A DNA stretch of 64,000 bases from Laccaria trichodermophora (GCA_018417955.1 JACTVC010000005.1:1798001-1862000), one strand, 5' to 3'. Positions 11,450-21,275 are shown, counted from the first letter of the stretch. Notes: generated by a model not told the origin, from the letters alone. Made by a program: numbers and translations.

Positions 11450-12394
11450 ATGATTTCTATTTCACATGGTTCTTGCCAACCCCAGCATGAACCATGGACT
11501 CTTGATCGTCTAGTTCATGAACGGTCAATTGCATTGGGGATGTCCATCGACAACTCTTCTCACATCACATACACATCAGCCCTGAACTCATATCTCATGT
11601 TCTGCAAAATCCACAAGTTCGATATCACACCCACTGAACAAACTCTCAGCTTTTATGCTGTCTACATGTCATCACATATCAAACCCTCTTCCGTCACCCG
11701 CAACTCTATGCTTGTGTCACGTACTATGACAGGATGTCAACGCCGCTTTGGAACTCCTGTAAAACGAAAACGCCCACTGTCAACCACTGATCTGCAAACT
11801 GTCATCTCTGCCATAGGGTCTTCCACTCGTCATGATGACAAGCTATTCCTCTCAATGCTAGAGACAGGTTTCCATGGCCTCATGCATCTTGGAGAGATTA
11901 CCTTCCCAGACAAAGTTGCACAGCACAATTATCAGAAAGTTATCCTCCGGCACACTGTTGATATCACTGAGAAATCCTACTCATTTTGGCTGCCTGGCCA
12001 CAAGGCCGACCGCTTCTATGAAGGAAACTTGATTATCATCGAAAAGACAAACCTCCCAACCGACCCATACTCATTTTTCACCTCATATTTACAATCACGA
12101 GACACCCTTCATCTGTTAAAACCTGAACTTTGGTTGCGTGAGTCTGGCAGTGTGCCAACCTGCTCCTGGTTCATGAAACGACTCCGTCGTTTCTTCCCTG
12201 CCGATATTGCAGGCCAATCTATGCGTGCTGGAGGTGCCACTTCTCTTGCTGAAGCTGGTGTACCTCCCAACATCATTCAAGCCATTGGACGATGGGCATC
12301 GAATACCTTTCAGATCTACATCAGAAAGAATCCTGTTCTTCTCCAAGCTATGTTATTTGGGCACCCTGCCCACCAACCAGCTACGAACATTTGA
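11450..12394 (+). CDS. Tyrosine recombinase of a YR element
   Basis: An uninterrupted 314-residue ORF. The C-terminal half carries tyrosine-recombinase landmarks: TGFHGLMHLGEITF (box I region), QSMRAGGATSLAEAGVP (box II Arg), GRWASNTFQIYIRKNP (Trp/His position and the catalytic Tyr in QIYI). The N-terminal half resembles the helical core-binding domain. Enzymes of this class insert and excise DNA by strand exchange through a 3'-phosphotyrosine link. In relatives the box I segment reads L-x-R-x-G-E, from memory of the family; here the position is His (LMHLGE). If so, the first catalytic Arg is lost and the protein is probably inactive despite its open frame. Confidence 0.75.
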   Translation: MISISHGSCQPQHEPWTLDRLVHERSIALGMSIDNSSHITYTSALNSYLMFCKIHKFDITPTEQTLSFYAVYMSSHIKPSSVTRNSMLVSRTMTGCQRRFGTPVKRKRPLSTTDLQTVISAIGSSTRHDDKLFLSMLETGFHGLMHLGEITFPDKVAQHNYQKVILRHTVDITEKSYSFWLPGHKADRFYEGNLIIIEKTNLPTDPYSFFTSYLQSRDTLHLLKPELWLRESGSVPTCSWFMKRLRRFFPADIAGQSMRAGGATSLAEAGVPPNIIQAIGRWASNTFQIYIRKNPVLLQAMLFGHPAHQPATNI

Positions 12395-12689
12395 TCTATT
12401 GACTTTTTTCATTTAACATTGGACTATTTTCTCTGACTTGTACTGCCTCAGATTTTTATCCCAGCCTCTTACAAACATCACTCCACTCCACTCCACTCAA
12501 CTTCTTTCTTCCTTTTTCAAAAGACACTTATATAATCTCCCCCCCTTCCCTTTCCCTCACTCACATTTATAGGTAATAGGACATCGAGGCCGTGAAATAC
12601 ATTTCTCGCGGGTTGCCCTCACATCGAGGCAACCCTGTTTTTGCCTATTATCTGTCATTTCTATTCAAGATTACGGACCTTCTTCCACC

Positions 12690-12865
12690 CTTGCATGATT
12701 AGACGTCCAATTGCACTTTGGCAACTTAGACTTTGATGTTGGGAACTTTGAGTAACTATTTCTACTTTACAGTCAACTTTCACTTTGGAAACACATCTTT
12801 GACTTTGGTGTCTACTATTTTAACTACTTTGACACTTTGGAATTGCAACTTTGAAAGACACTACA
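12690..12865. repeat. ACTTTG-rich stretch beside the YR element
   Basis: Dense ACTTTG/AACTTT words occur at irregular spacing. The composition resembles the inner part of the inverted arms at 14.6-14.8 and 27.4-27.7 kb but does not align base for base. It may be a very decayed arm fragment. Confidence 0.4.
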
Positions 12866-12936
12866 AATCAGAATTTATGTTATTGTGAATTGATTATAAT
12901 AGTCCTGTAGATAAAGGCTATGGCTTTGAGCACTAC

Positions 12937-13260
12937 TTAAGCACCTTTCAAGTCCTTAACGAAAGGTTGCGATGCCAGTGCATATGCATTTGATAAGCCC
13001 TCTGGCAGCAGCCCATTCTGACAATTAAACTCACCATCAAGCTGGACAGTACCAACATTCCACACAATGACTTCTCGCGTCACTGCGCAAGCGACAGAGG
13101 ACGAAGCAGAAGTATTGCAATACACATCTTGTCGACAATGGGCTGGGACGAGAGAGTATTAGTATCTCATTAGATGTTGATCTGCGCTAACGTACCTTTC
13201 CTGCGAAGCCTGTGCATTTGCGACCATCAATCGACAGGCCTACACATCCAATATGGGTTC
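12937..13260 (-). pseudogene. Two-exon remnant of an unknown Cys-containing protein
   Basis: An exon ending at about 13198 (GCVGLSIDGRKCTGFAGK) splices over a 55-bp intron to an exon reading HCRQDVYCNTSAS and ending in a stop at 12937. The paired Cys residues suggest a secreted protein. An in-frame TGA lies just upstream, and no start was found. I do not recognise the family. Confidence 0.35.
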
Positions 13261-13439
13261 ATCCTGGTTGCCATTGAATAGGTTCTGCTGGACATTGGAT
13301 AACGACGTGCGCCGCAATTGGTGGCCAAAACGCTATACAATATAAAATAAGTGTGAGAGGACGCACAGACTACTGCGTGAATGAAATCCTGCAACCGACG
13401 AATGCAATGAACACATCTGCAGTTGAGAGTAACGGATAT

Positions 13440-13580
13440 CATATGCCCATCTGTTTTCATCCAAGTTGAACTGCCCGGCCCTCATGAGAATGACGTGATC
13501 ACACGTTCACATGACCTTGGTTCAAGTTGGTGCAGCGATTTTCACACCCTTTCTTACTTCTCCCCACCATCTCGATTCCC
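13440..13580 (+). repeat. Dispersed repeat, matches 28580-28705 inverted
   Basis: This segment contains GGCCCTCATGAGAATGA and GACCTTGGTTCAAGTTGG, matched on the opposite strand near 28.6 kb outside the other inverted arm. Between 13580 and 14225 I see no gene; short ORFs there are unconvincing. Confidence 0.6.
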
Positions 13581-14225
13581 CAGTCTTGATACCTCTTTCA
13601 ATCTTGGGAATACAGAGTCAACATGCATTGAAAATGACCAGCTGGCATCGATTGGAGCAGTCAGCTACGTCACATAAGTGATTCTTTTTCTCAACGTCGC
13701 TCGTCACTTAGGGGCCCTCCTCTAGTACTCTGTTCGTTCATCACTCTCTCTCGGAATACTAATGCCCCTCCCCCCTCAGCTGGTTAATGCCTCAGGTGAT
13801 TCTCAACATTTCATGAGGTTCACACATTGTAAACGATGAAGCGTCGGTTGGAGCGGTCGCAGCTATGTCACATACGGAATTCTTTCTCTCCTCCTTGTCG
13901 GTTAATTGGGCGCCCTACACCCCGCTCGCCCCTTTGTCGCATGTATATCCTCCTCTCTCCCTCTCATAATAGTAACGCCCCTCTCCCCTCAGCCGACGAA
14001 TACTGCAAGACTATATCGAATGAGACGACATACAGTCCTCAAAAATTCCAGACGTTACCATCAAGGACATTCACCATTCTATGAGGTCCACACGGATACA
14101 TCCACTATTTCCTTGTCTCCTCCAACCAACATTAGCAGCAAGTAAACAATAAACAACCGATGTGTTTCTGGTTCGCGTCCTCCCTCTCGCCTTCATCACC
14201 TGCTCACCTTTGATCTGGCGCAACC

Positions 14226-14808
14226 GTGTAAGTTTTTTCCCCCATCTCCCTCGTGGATGGGTCATTGATTTCCCTTCTCTTCTAATATAGTTTTTGTCAC
14301 CGGTCTAGCCTTTCGTTGTGAGCATGGAAGGATGGAGCATTGGTATGTGCCGTTTCACCCTCATCCTCACGTCATGCGATCTTACTGCTCCTCAGACCAC
14401 CAAACGAACTCCACAGGATGGCGGTAGCTGGCAAATCGAGTAGCGGCGACTGGATGTAGGCGAGAAGTTTCTGAAATAGTGTCTAGCTATGCCTTTATCC
14501 GGAACACATCTACTGTACATTCTCTGTATTAGATATTGAACATCAATGCTATAACCTTCTTCTGTTTCATGTTGTGCTTGAGATTCAAAGTTACTAAATA
14601 AGTTGATCAAAGTGCCCAAGCAAAGATGCCAAAGTGCTATGGAAAGATGTTTTTGAAAAATGTTTTTCAACTTTGGAAAGTAGTTCAACAACTTTGAAAG
14701 TTGTTGTACTTTACTTTCCAAAGTTGTCGAACTTTGGCGACTTTGGTGACTTTACAACTTTGCAAAGTTGCGAAGGTTGCCCAAAGTTCAGTTGGACGTT
14801 TTCCTGAT
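14226..14808. repeat. Left inverted arm (AACTTT-rich)
   Basis: The arm begins GTGTAAGTTTTTT and ends with GGACGTTTTCCTGAT. Its reverse complement matches 27424-28215: the inner 230 bp carry dense AACTTT/CAAAGTT palindromic words, the middle includes CATCTACTGTAC and GCGAGAAG blocks, and the outer part shares CACAACGAAAGGCTAG with the right arm. The right arm holds about 170 bp extra at 27860-28030. Confidence 0.75.
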
Positions 14809-14817
14809 GTACGCCAG

Positions 14818-15285
14818 GAGACCCGCTGTGAGGTTCATCGCTGCCCTTCAGACTGTTCTTGGACACCGCTTTGCGGATAGTCTGGAAGATGGTTTGCATT
14901 ATGTACAATCTGAGCGTGTTTGGAGGACCAACGAAGGGACTAATATGAGGGATTAAACTTCAATTAAGCCCTAATAACAAGCATTAGCTTGAGTATAGAC
15001 AGGAGAATAACAAGAATACCTTGAAGACAGTGAATGGTGGCGCTGAATCCTATCGTGATGCGGATATTTACATAATCCTGCTCTCTTCTTTCAAGGTATC
15101 CGAAAGGGCTTAACAAGTTTGCAACTCCTCTTCGCGACAAGGGCAATGCTTTGGGACGACCATGGGATGATCCCTTCCTTTTATTTCCAATCTAGATCAC
15201 AAATTACCGAAGACCTTGCTTGATTTTAGCCCAGGCATCTGTCGCCTTTCCTCCTTCATTAGATTGCACAGGCGCACGAGGACCT
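14818..15285 (-). pseudogene. Ankyrin-linked unit, copy 1 (truncated)
   Basis: This is a near copy of 26595-27090, in the same orientation. On the minus strand it reads EEEVLVRLCN, then a splice-like step, LPLSRRGVANLLSPFG and TLRLYIMQTIFQTIR, all matching copy 2. It lacks a stretch of about 30 bp and most of the ankyrin exon. It lies directly inside the left arm. Confidence 0.6.
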
Positions 15286-15462
15286 CCTCTTCGACACCCT
15301 GCAGTTCCGATCTTTGTGACACTATTATAGACTATTATCCTATCTCAACAGCCTTGCACATCTGTCATGCACCAGACCTCGACTTCGCATCGTTTCCTCC
15401 ATATCCTGGATTTTATTGCGAATCTGTTGAATAACACAAATTGATTGCAATAATCATGACTA

Positions 15463-16350
15463 TCAGGATAAGAATATTTTCCTCCGTCTCCGCAATAAGG
15501 CCTCCTCGTTGATAATCTTCCTTAACTTCTGCGACTCTTTGGCAGACAGACCCGACGCCCGCGGTTTGTGGCGATGCGTATTGCGAGGCAAGACGGGGTC
15601 AAAGTAAGACCAAAGATGGATAAAAGTCGACAAACTGAAAGCAGGTATCTTCAAGTGCCCGTAAGTGGTTACTCTCCCGGCTCTGGAGATGTACTCACTG
15701 ACATTGCCCTGCACCAGGACCTGACTCTTGTGGATACCTTGGCATTAAGAGGGATGTTGAGCACAAAGTTAAGCATCATCTCCAACATGAGAGTGCGACT
15801 CTGCCAGAACCGGCGCTCTGTTTGTGCGGTTTCGAGCCAATGAGGTGAGAATTTGTCACCAGTCTCTCCCCTATATTGATCAATAACCACCGTAGGGCTC
15901 TGCCAGTAGTACATCAAGAAGCGGGTGGTCGGAGGGACACGAAGACGGAGTGTTAACGTGAATTCATCAGGCTCTTGAAGACCACCTTTGACGAGTCCCT
16001 GATGAATAGTAAGTTGGACAATGCTCAAACAAGTCTTATCAATACCCACCTTCTTACATATAACATTGAAGATACATTCCACGACATCTTGCCAGAACAG
16101 ACTTTCAAGAGATGGACCCCGCTGGTGCGGATCGGCAGTAGGGGCCTTGGTGCACGTCTTCCCATACGTAATGCACTTGTCGATGGTGTCTGGGATGCCA
16201 TGCTTTGCTCAATACGCGACTTTTTCGTCATAGGTCATATATTTGGCGCGGATATGAATGAGTGGGTAGAAGTCTTTGCCATTCAGACTGAACGGGTGTC
16301 TGACGGCCATGGCAGCGTCAGGTATTACTTTGCTCAACGCGGGTGGGGAT
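15463..16350 (-). pseudogene. Unknown gene, one stop and one frameshift
   Basis: The minus strand reads a long coding-like frame (HIRAKYMTYDEKVAY, stop, AKHGIPDTIDKCITYGK, LTLRLRVPPTTRFLMYY). The TGA at 16209-16211 replaces a probable Trp. Near 15715-15735 the frame shifts from RVRSWCRAM to VQGNVSEYISRAG and stays open to 15463. The composition is protein-like, but I cannot name a domain. The plus-strand ORFs over it are shadows. It is either cargo of the composite element or an older host gene. Confidence 0.5.
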
Positions 16351-16603
16351 GAAGAGGGAGGACAGCCTATATAATATATATGCATATAAGGGACTATACT
16401 TGAGTCAGATATATACCCGAGTCACATATGTGCTCGAGTCAGATTGGTTGTATCAACCGACTTGCAACAGGATCAGCGGTGTGCTCATTGCAGGAATTCG
16501 CCAAAACCCAGAGAATGAAAGGACGAGCAATGACAAGTTTAATTCCCCTCTAGATAATCAACATATTATTGAAGTTTTAGCTTGCTTTCCGCTGCTTTCC
16601 AAT

Positions 16604-17290
16604 CTACAGGACAACAGACAGCATGTCAGAGTCCAGAAATGTGCCTCGGGCTTGCGTTGCCATCTCAGCATTAACCGCCTCCGCCTCCATTTCCGATCTC
16701 ATTCTCTTCGCCGGTATTACTGAGCCTGCCTTGTCTACCACGGTCATTGGCTCTTTCTTCTTCTGTGCTGCATGTGCTTCATGCTTGGCTTTCTGTGTGG
16801 CTTGAAGACTGAGTGCAATTTCAGTATGTTTTGCCTTTCGGATTTCAAGCGGATAAAGGAGGATAGGAACAACAAGTGAACGTTCTAAGACCATTCGAAG
16901 ATGGTGTGCATTGTGGAAGCCATGGGTGTTAATGACAAAGCGTTCGATTGGTTTGTGTTCCATGTATGTTTTGAATAGACCTGACTCGACTCGTTCCTGC
17001 ATCAATGGCTGCTTGCCTGATGCTGTACATTTTGCAAAGGGGCAATCATGCTGCACATTGTAAAGGAATCCTATATTCTGCACATGTTTAGAGCATACTA
17101 TCAAATCTAGAGACCATAGAGAAAGACATACAGTAGAGGGAATAACAATGTAGACTGTTTCTTCATGGCGTCGGGCTAACATCGGCATTCCGAAGATTTC
17201 ATGTCGAGTACTACGGACTTCGAAAACGTCGACCACAACGACAGCACGTTTGCCTTCGGGTTCTGCCAAAATTTCAACAATGTGACCAGT
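16604..17290 (-). CDS. Transposase-like protein, C-terminal exons
   Basis: This is the C-terminal part of the gene whose upstream exons lie at 21.27-24.87 kb. The exon starting near 17290 reads QSVTGHIVEILAEPEGK, then FGMPMLARRHEETVYIVIPS. After an intron it continues NIGFLYNVQHDCPFAKCTASG, QERVESGLFKTYMEHKP and FVINTHGFHNAHHLR, and ends at a stop at 16604 after a Lys/Ala-rich tail. A Cys/His cluster (QHDC..KC.., later H..H) suggests metal binding. The fragment is open. Continuity with the 5' part requires splicing out an intron now holding a 3.9-kb insertion. Confidence 0.65.
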   Translation of the reverse strand, partial: TGHIVEILAEPEGKRAVVVVDVFEVRSTRHEIFGMPMLARRHEETVYIVIPSTVCLSLWSLDLIVCSKHVQNIGFLYNVQHDCPFAKCTASGKQPLMQERVESGLFKTYMEHKPIERFVINTHGFHNAHHLRMVLERSLVVPILLYPLEIRKAKHTEIALSLQATQKAKHEAHAAQKKKEPMTVVDKAGSVIPAKRMRSEMEAEAVNAEMATQARGTFLDSDMLSVVL

Positions 17291-17761
17291 AACAGATTGT
17301 CTGGCCTGTATAAGAAGGGTATGAAGGTAAATACACTAAGATGATAACATTCACCTCACATTGGTGTACTTTACCCTCCCCCACGGATTCCAGATGGACT
17401 CCAGATGGACTCCATGGATCCACCTGGAGTCCAGGTGGACTCCACACAGGAAGGACCTCACCCTACATTTTTGCTGAAAATCCATCTGGACTCCACATGG
17501 ACTCCACCTGGAATCCAAGTGGCCTCCAGATGGATTCAATCAGAGTTCCAACATGGACTCTGCCTTGCACAAATTATAAAAAAATCCCAACTTTAGCCAG
17601 ATGTTATATGACTTAATCTAATTCAGACCATATGTTCAATCCCAAGAATTCCTTATGATATTTGTATTTGAACAAAGAAAATTCAAGTGTATTTATTGGA
17701 TACAACTACATACATGTATTTAACTACTTCAAATGGAGAAGGGAGGAAGTGATAGAGAGAG

Positions 17762-17907
17762 GGAGGGGAAAGGAGTGATGGAGGGGGGATGGAGGGGAAG
17801 GGAGTGATGGAGGGGGGATGGAGGGGAAGGGAGTGATGGAGGGGGGATGGAGGGGAAGGGAGTGATGGAGGGGGGATGGAGGGGAAGGGAGTGATGGAGG
17901 GGAGGGA
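17762..17907. repeat. 29-bp minisatellite, five units
   Basis: GAGGGGAAGG recurs at 17792, 17821, 17850 and 17879, exactly 29 bp apart, in a purine-only-like GGAGGGG/GATGG strand. Flanking bases to about 17945 are of the same composition. Confidence 0.9.
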
Positions 17908-17954
17908 GTGGTGGAGGGATGGGGGGAAGGGGGGGTGAGGGAGGGAATGGAGGG

Positions 17955-18510
17955 GAGAGACAATGGTTGTCATGTCGTCGACGTGGGTCATCGCATCGTC
18001 GTCGTCGTGGGTCATGGCCGCATCGTCGTCATGGGACATGGTCATGTCGTCGCGTCGTCCTCGACGTGGGTCGTGGTCGCGTCGTTGACGTGGGTCGTGG
18101 TTGTGTCGTGGTCGACGTGGGTCGTCGTCGCGTCGTTGACGTGGGTTGTCGTTGGGTTATTGTCGACGTGGGTCGTTGTGGTGTCGTGGTCGCATCGTGG
18201 TCAACGTCGGTTGTTGTCGCGTCGTCGACGTGGGTCGTTGTCGCGTCGTTGTTGACGTGGGTCGTTGTCGCGTTGTCGTCGACGTGGGTCGTCGTCATGT
18301 CGTTGTGACGTGGGTCGTCGTCACGTCGTCGTTGACGTGGGTCGTCGTTGACGTGGGTCGTGGTCGCGTCGTTGACGTGGGTCATCGTCACGTCGTCGTT
18401 GACGTGGGTCGTCGTTGCATCGTCGTCGTGGGTCGTCGTTGCATCGTCGTCGATGTGGGTCGTCGTCACGTCGTCGTTGACGTGGGCTGTGGCCGCGTCA
18501 TCGTCGTGGT
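17955..18510. repeat. GTCGTC/GACGTGGGTCGT low-complexity array
   Basis: Irregular repeats of about 24-30 bp are built from GACGTGGGTCGT and CGTCGTC. Open frames of up to 177 codons on both strands (Val/Trp-rich and Asp/Thr-rich) arise from the repeat. Confidence 0.9.
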
Positions 18511-18746
18511 GACGTTGGTGTGGGCGGTCGTCGACGGCAGTGGACGGTGTCGGCCTGGGCAATGTGGTGAGCGAGGGGGGCTCGTCGTGAGGGATGGTGG
18601 TTGGATGGTAGGCTCGACACCAGCCGTTACTTCAAACTCCGATCGTCGTTGAAGTAACGGCTGGTCTAACCTGTTGTCACTTTGGCGGGTCACGCATTTG
18701 TGACAAAAGACTTAGCGAAATTTCGATGAACGACGCGCAAACAACC

Positions 18747-19190
18747 TTAGTAAACTTCGTTGAAGACACTGCTAAGCTCGATTTCTGGTGCTTCCTCCTC
18801 CCAGTCACCTTCAAGATACTCCCCATCATCCTCCGCATCCATACTGCCCCCTATATCCATATCAAATGCGACATCTTCAATCCCCAACCTCTCCAACGTC
18901 ACGTCACCATCATCTAAATCCAACATTGAATCCTCAAAGTCAACCTCCTCGCCACCTTCGCCCTCGCCCTCGCTATCCACACCCGCCAAACCGATCACCT
19001 CAGGAGCGACTGCTACAGGTGGAATGACGTGTGAATCTTCAGGTTGGTCATGAGAAATTGCAGGGGTGGTTCGGGAGAGAGGTTCTGGTTCCACGATGGG
19101 GTTGGTGCTGCGTCGGTTTTGAAGGCGTTTGAAGGCCTTGTTGTACTCTGCCAGAGGATTGGAAGCCGATGCAGCTGGAATGGTATACAA
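18747..19190 (-). CDS. Acidic hypothetical protein
   Basis: A 147-codon ORF. The N-terminal third is basic/polar (NPLAEYNKAFKRLQNRR); the rest is very acidic (SEGEGEGGEEVDFED, DAEDDGEYLEGDWEEE). It lies divergent from the RecQ fragment within the hairpin-ended element. The start Met at 19190 follows a splice-like context and may not be native. I do not recognise it; acidic partner proteins are common in mobile elements, which is only a suggestion. Confidence 0.35.
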   Translation of the reverse strand: MYTIPAASASNPLAEYNKAFKRLQNRRSTNPIVEPEPLSRTTPAISHDQPEDSHVIPPVAVAPEVIGLAGVDSEGEGEGGEEVDFEDSMLDLDDGDVTLERLGIEDVAFDMDIGGSMDAEDDGEYLEGDWEEEAPEIELSSVFNEVY

Positions 19191-19248
19191 GAACTTTTTA
19201 GTTAAACAATCTGGCTGCTGATATCGTTACAGGGGTGTAACATACCAG

Positions 19249-20520
19249 ATATCGATGTGGTCGTGCAATGGAAACTTCCAGACTCAGTGTCTACCTTTGT
19301 TCAGCGAGCGGGACGCGCCGCCCGTGCAGATGGCCATGAAGGGCTGGCCATTTTGTTGGCTGAAAAATCGGCATATATGGTGGACGTCGAGGCCGAACTC
19401 AAATCTAAGGAAAAGGCTGTCAATCCCAAGGGAGACAAAAGGAAAAAGCAGATTAACGAGGACTCACAAAAGAAAAAAGCATCGAAGGCATATGCGGTTG
19501 CGCATGGCGTTCTTCGAGGCGCATTTGGAGGACAAACGGACAGCATACCCGTTGTCCAGCAACCTCCTCTTGATACGACCAGTATGGATGAAGGTCTCTA
19601 CGTGCTAATCCAGACGACGTCGTGCAGGCGTAAAGTGTTGACACATATCTACAACAACGCGCTTGATCGTAAGTCTGTTTCGCACAGCTAAACCTGGCTT
19701 ACCGTTCTACAATAGACCCTACCGTGCCATGTTGCGATCTCTGCGACCCATCCCTTCTAAACCGAACACGACCTGGACCCCCTCCGCTAAAAGCGCGGCA
19801 AACGGCGACAAAGCAAGGCGAACCAGCACAGTACGTGCAGCATGAATTGCACAAATGGCGTACCCGAGTTTACGAGCGTGACTTCACACACGCGATGTTC
19901 GGTCCCAGTGCAATCATGAAAGACGGGACGATCACGATGCTCTCGTCTGTTGGCCCTATTTCCTCAATCTGTCAGCTTGAAAAGATACTTGCTGGGCAAT
20001 GGCAATGGTATGCGACATACGGAGCTGAGTTACTTGCATTTTTGAATACTCTCGAAATGCCTGACATGGTGAAGAAGAAAAGAAAAGCAGGCTTAAACAC
20101 AAAAAAAAGGAAGGAGCAGGACGGATTGGTGGGAGGGGAAAACGTGCACGAAAACCCACGATGTCAGCATCAACGGCATCAACTTCTCAAGCTGCCAGTG
20201 CCACACCAGCGCCAACTTCTCAGGCTGCCACACCAGCGCCAAACCCAGCCGCGCAAACAGCAACTCGACCTCGAGGTACCCCGAACCAATTTATGCACTC
20301 AGCTACGCCATCGATGCCGATACCAATGCGATTGCAACAGAATCCTTATGCTCATCTGGTGTACACACCACACCAACAATATCTCTGGCAACAACCTCAC
20401 ACTCCCATTGTATCTTGTTATCCCAACACTCCCTTCTATCGGGGATCGTCGAGCAGTCACTTGGCTAGTTTCTTTCAAGATACACCACCCAACACCCCAT
20501 TAGAGCCAACTGGACAATAA
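19249..20520 (+). pseudogene. RecQ-like helicase, C-terminal part
   Basis: Exon 19249-19669 opens after a CATACCAG acceptor and carries helicase motif VI (QRAGRAARADG). Exon 19716 onward has the CCDLCDPS zinc-type segment followed by a Lys-rich tail. Near 20101-20108, in a run of eight A, the frame must shift to reach the low-complexity tail (ATG at 20161, Ala/Pro/Thr-rich, stop 20518-20520) that reads naturally. Motifs I-V are absent, so this is a 5'-deleted copy. Together with 8715-9557 it suggests that at least one full RecQ element existed. Confidence 0.7.
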
Positions 20521-20907
20521 ATTCCCAAAGTACTACAAGTATATATTAAAACATTGTTTTGACGACCTACATTGTTCCGAAGAGAGTGTGATGTGTGAGA
20601 TCGTTTTTTTTTCTAAGTCCGTTGTCACACTTCGCTGGTCCTGCCAAAATCGTGACAGTGTAGACCAGTCGGTACGGTAACTACTCTCTTTTCACTCTCC
20701 GCTCACCACAACAAATAATACACATCACCAAATAACTCTGTTAGAGTGTTACCGCACCGACTGGCTCGCGAGTCTAGTTGGATGGTGGTGGTTGAGGAAC
20801 AAGATGCGCAAATAACAAACAAACACTGTGCACATGTGTTGAACGTGCGGAACATGCCGAGCGACGTGGCCATATAGATTACTAGTTGGCCTTAGCTTTT
20901 AAAGGCC

Positions 20908-20990
20908 TTGTGGTTCAACGGCTAATTGTCTGGCTATTAAGTTTAACTCTGTCCATGAGATCCGGGGTTCAATTCTTGCTTGTGCACTTT
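20908..20990 (+). other. tRNA-like segment, possibly SINE-derived
   Basis: TGGTTCAACGGC fits an A-box and GGGTTCAATTC fits a B-box, about 50 bp apart, as in tRNA-derived promoters. The acceptor and T stems do not pair properly, so this is not a working tRNA gene. It ends in a T/A-rich tail at 20990. Confidence 0.35.
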
Positions 20991-21275
20991 CATTTTTTAT
21001 TTATAATAAATAAAGTAAGGCAGTTGATCCACATGGATTCCAGATGGAGTCTCACTGGGTCCCTGTGTTCTGAGGTGGAGTCCATGTTGTCCACATGGAG
21101 CAACTGGACTCCAACTGGACTCCAGCTGGAATCCAGATGGATTCTAGACAAAAAATTGGCTGGGTTACCACCAAAAAAAAATTGTCTAAAATACACCTGG
21201 ACTCCAGGTGGATCCATGGAGTCCATCTGGAGTCCACATGGAATCTGTGGGGGAGAGTAAAGTCCTCTCACATTG

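Larger units (their letters stand above)
9972..12660 (+). mobile_element. Tyrosine-recombinase element without RT
   Basis: The element contains a gag-like gene (10091-11350) and a tyrosine-recombinase gene (11450-12394) only 99 bp apart. No reverse transcriptase or RNase H lies between or beside them. The order gag then YR resembles DIRS-like elements with the polymerase gene missing; a Crypton-like origin is the alternative. A possible 3' end lies at 12570-12650, where GACATCGAGGC and CACATCGAGGC recur 38 bp apart near a GCCTATTAT. I could not find a matching 5' terminus, so the boundaries are approximate. Confidence 0.6.
18620..20764. mobile_element. RecQ-bearing element with hairpin ends
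   Basis: At the left end, CCAGCCGTTACTTCAA (18620-18635) and its exact inverse (18649-18664) form a hairpin. At the right end, CCAGTCGGTACGGTAAC (20665-20681) and a 16/17 inverse (20748-20764) form another. Inward of each lies a related 50-bp block in inverted orientation (TCTAACCTGTTGTCAC..GACTTAG on the left, CTAAGTCCGTTGTCAC..GTGTAGACC on the right), so the element has inverted ends. It holds the acidic ORF and the RecQ C-terminus but no helicase motor N-terminus. Confidence 0.6.
17364..21267. mobile_element. 3.9-kb element nested in the transposase intron
   Basis: The left end (GTGTACTTTACCCTCCCCCA) and the reverse of the right end (GAGGACTTTACTCTCCCCCA) match, and the match continues for about 60 bp of TCCA..TGGA palindromic words, such as CTCCATGGATCCACCTGGAG. 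The octamer TCACATTG flanks both sides (17356-17363, 21268-21275). Inside lie a second TCCA/TGGA zone at each end, low-complexity arrays, the RecQ-bearing element and a tRNA-like segment. No complete transposase is visible inside, so it is non-autonomous or a carrier. Confidence 0.75.

Noticed and set aside
9972..11453. 493-codon ORF, the longest in the first half of the window
   Set aside because: It overlaps the gag-like gene in another frame. Its sequence is Ser/Leu-rich and featureless, while the other frame gives zinc motifs and a gag-like order.
17683..18652. ORFs of 115-177 codons on both strands
   Set aside because: They are products of the 29-bp minisatellite and the GTCGTC array; composition is a direct reading of the repeats.
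20908..20990. Functional tRNA gene
   Set aside because: The acceptor and T stems do not pair, and no convincing anticodon loop was found.
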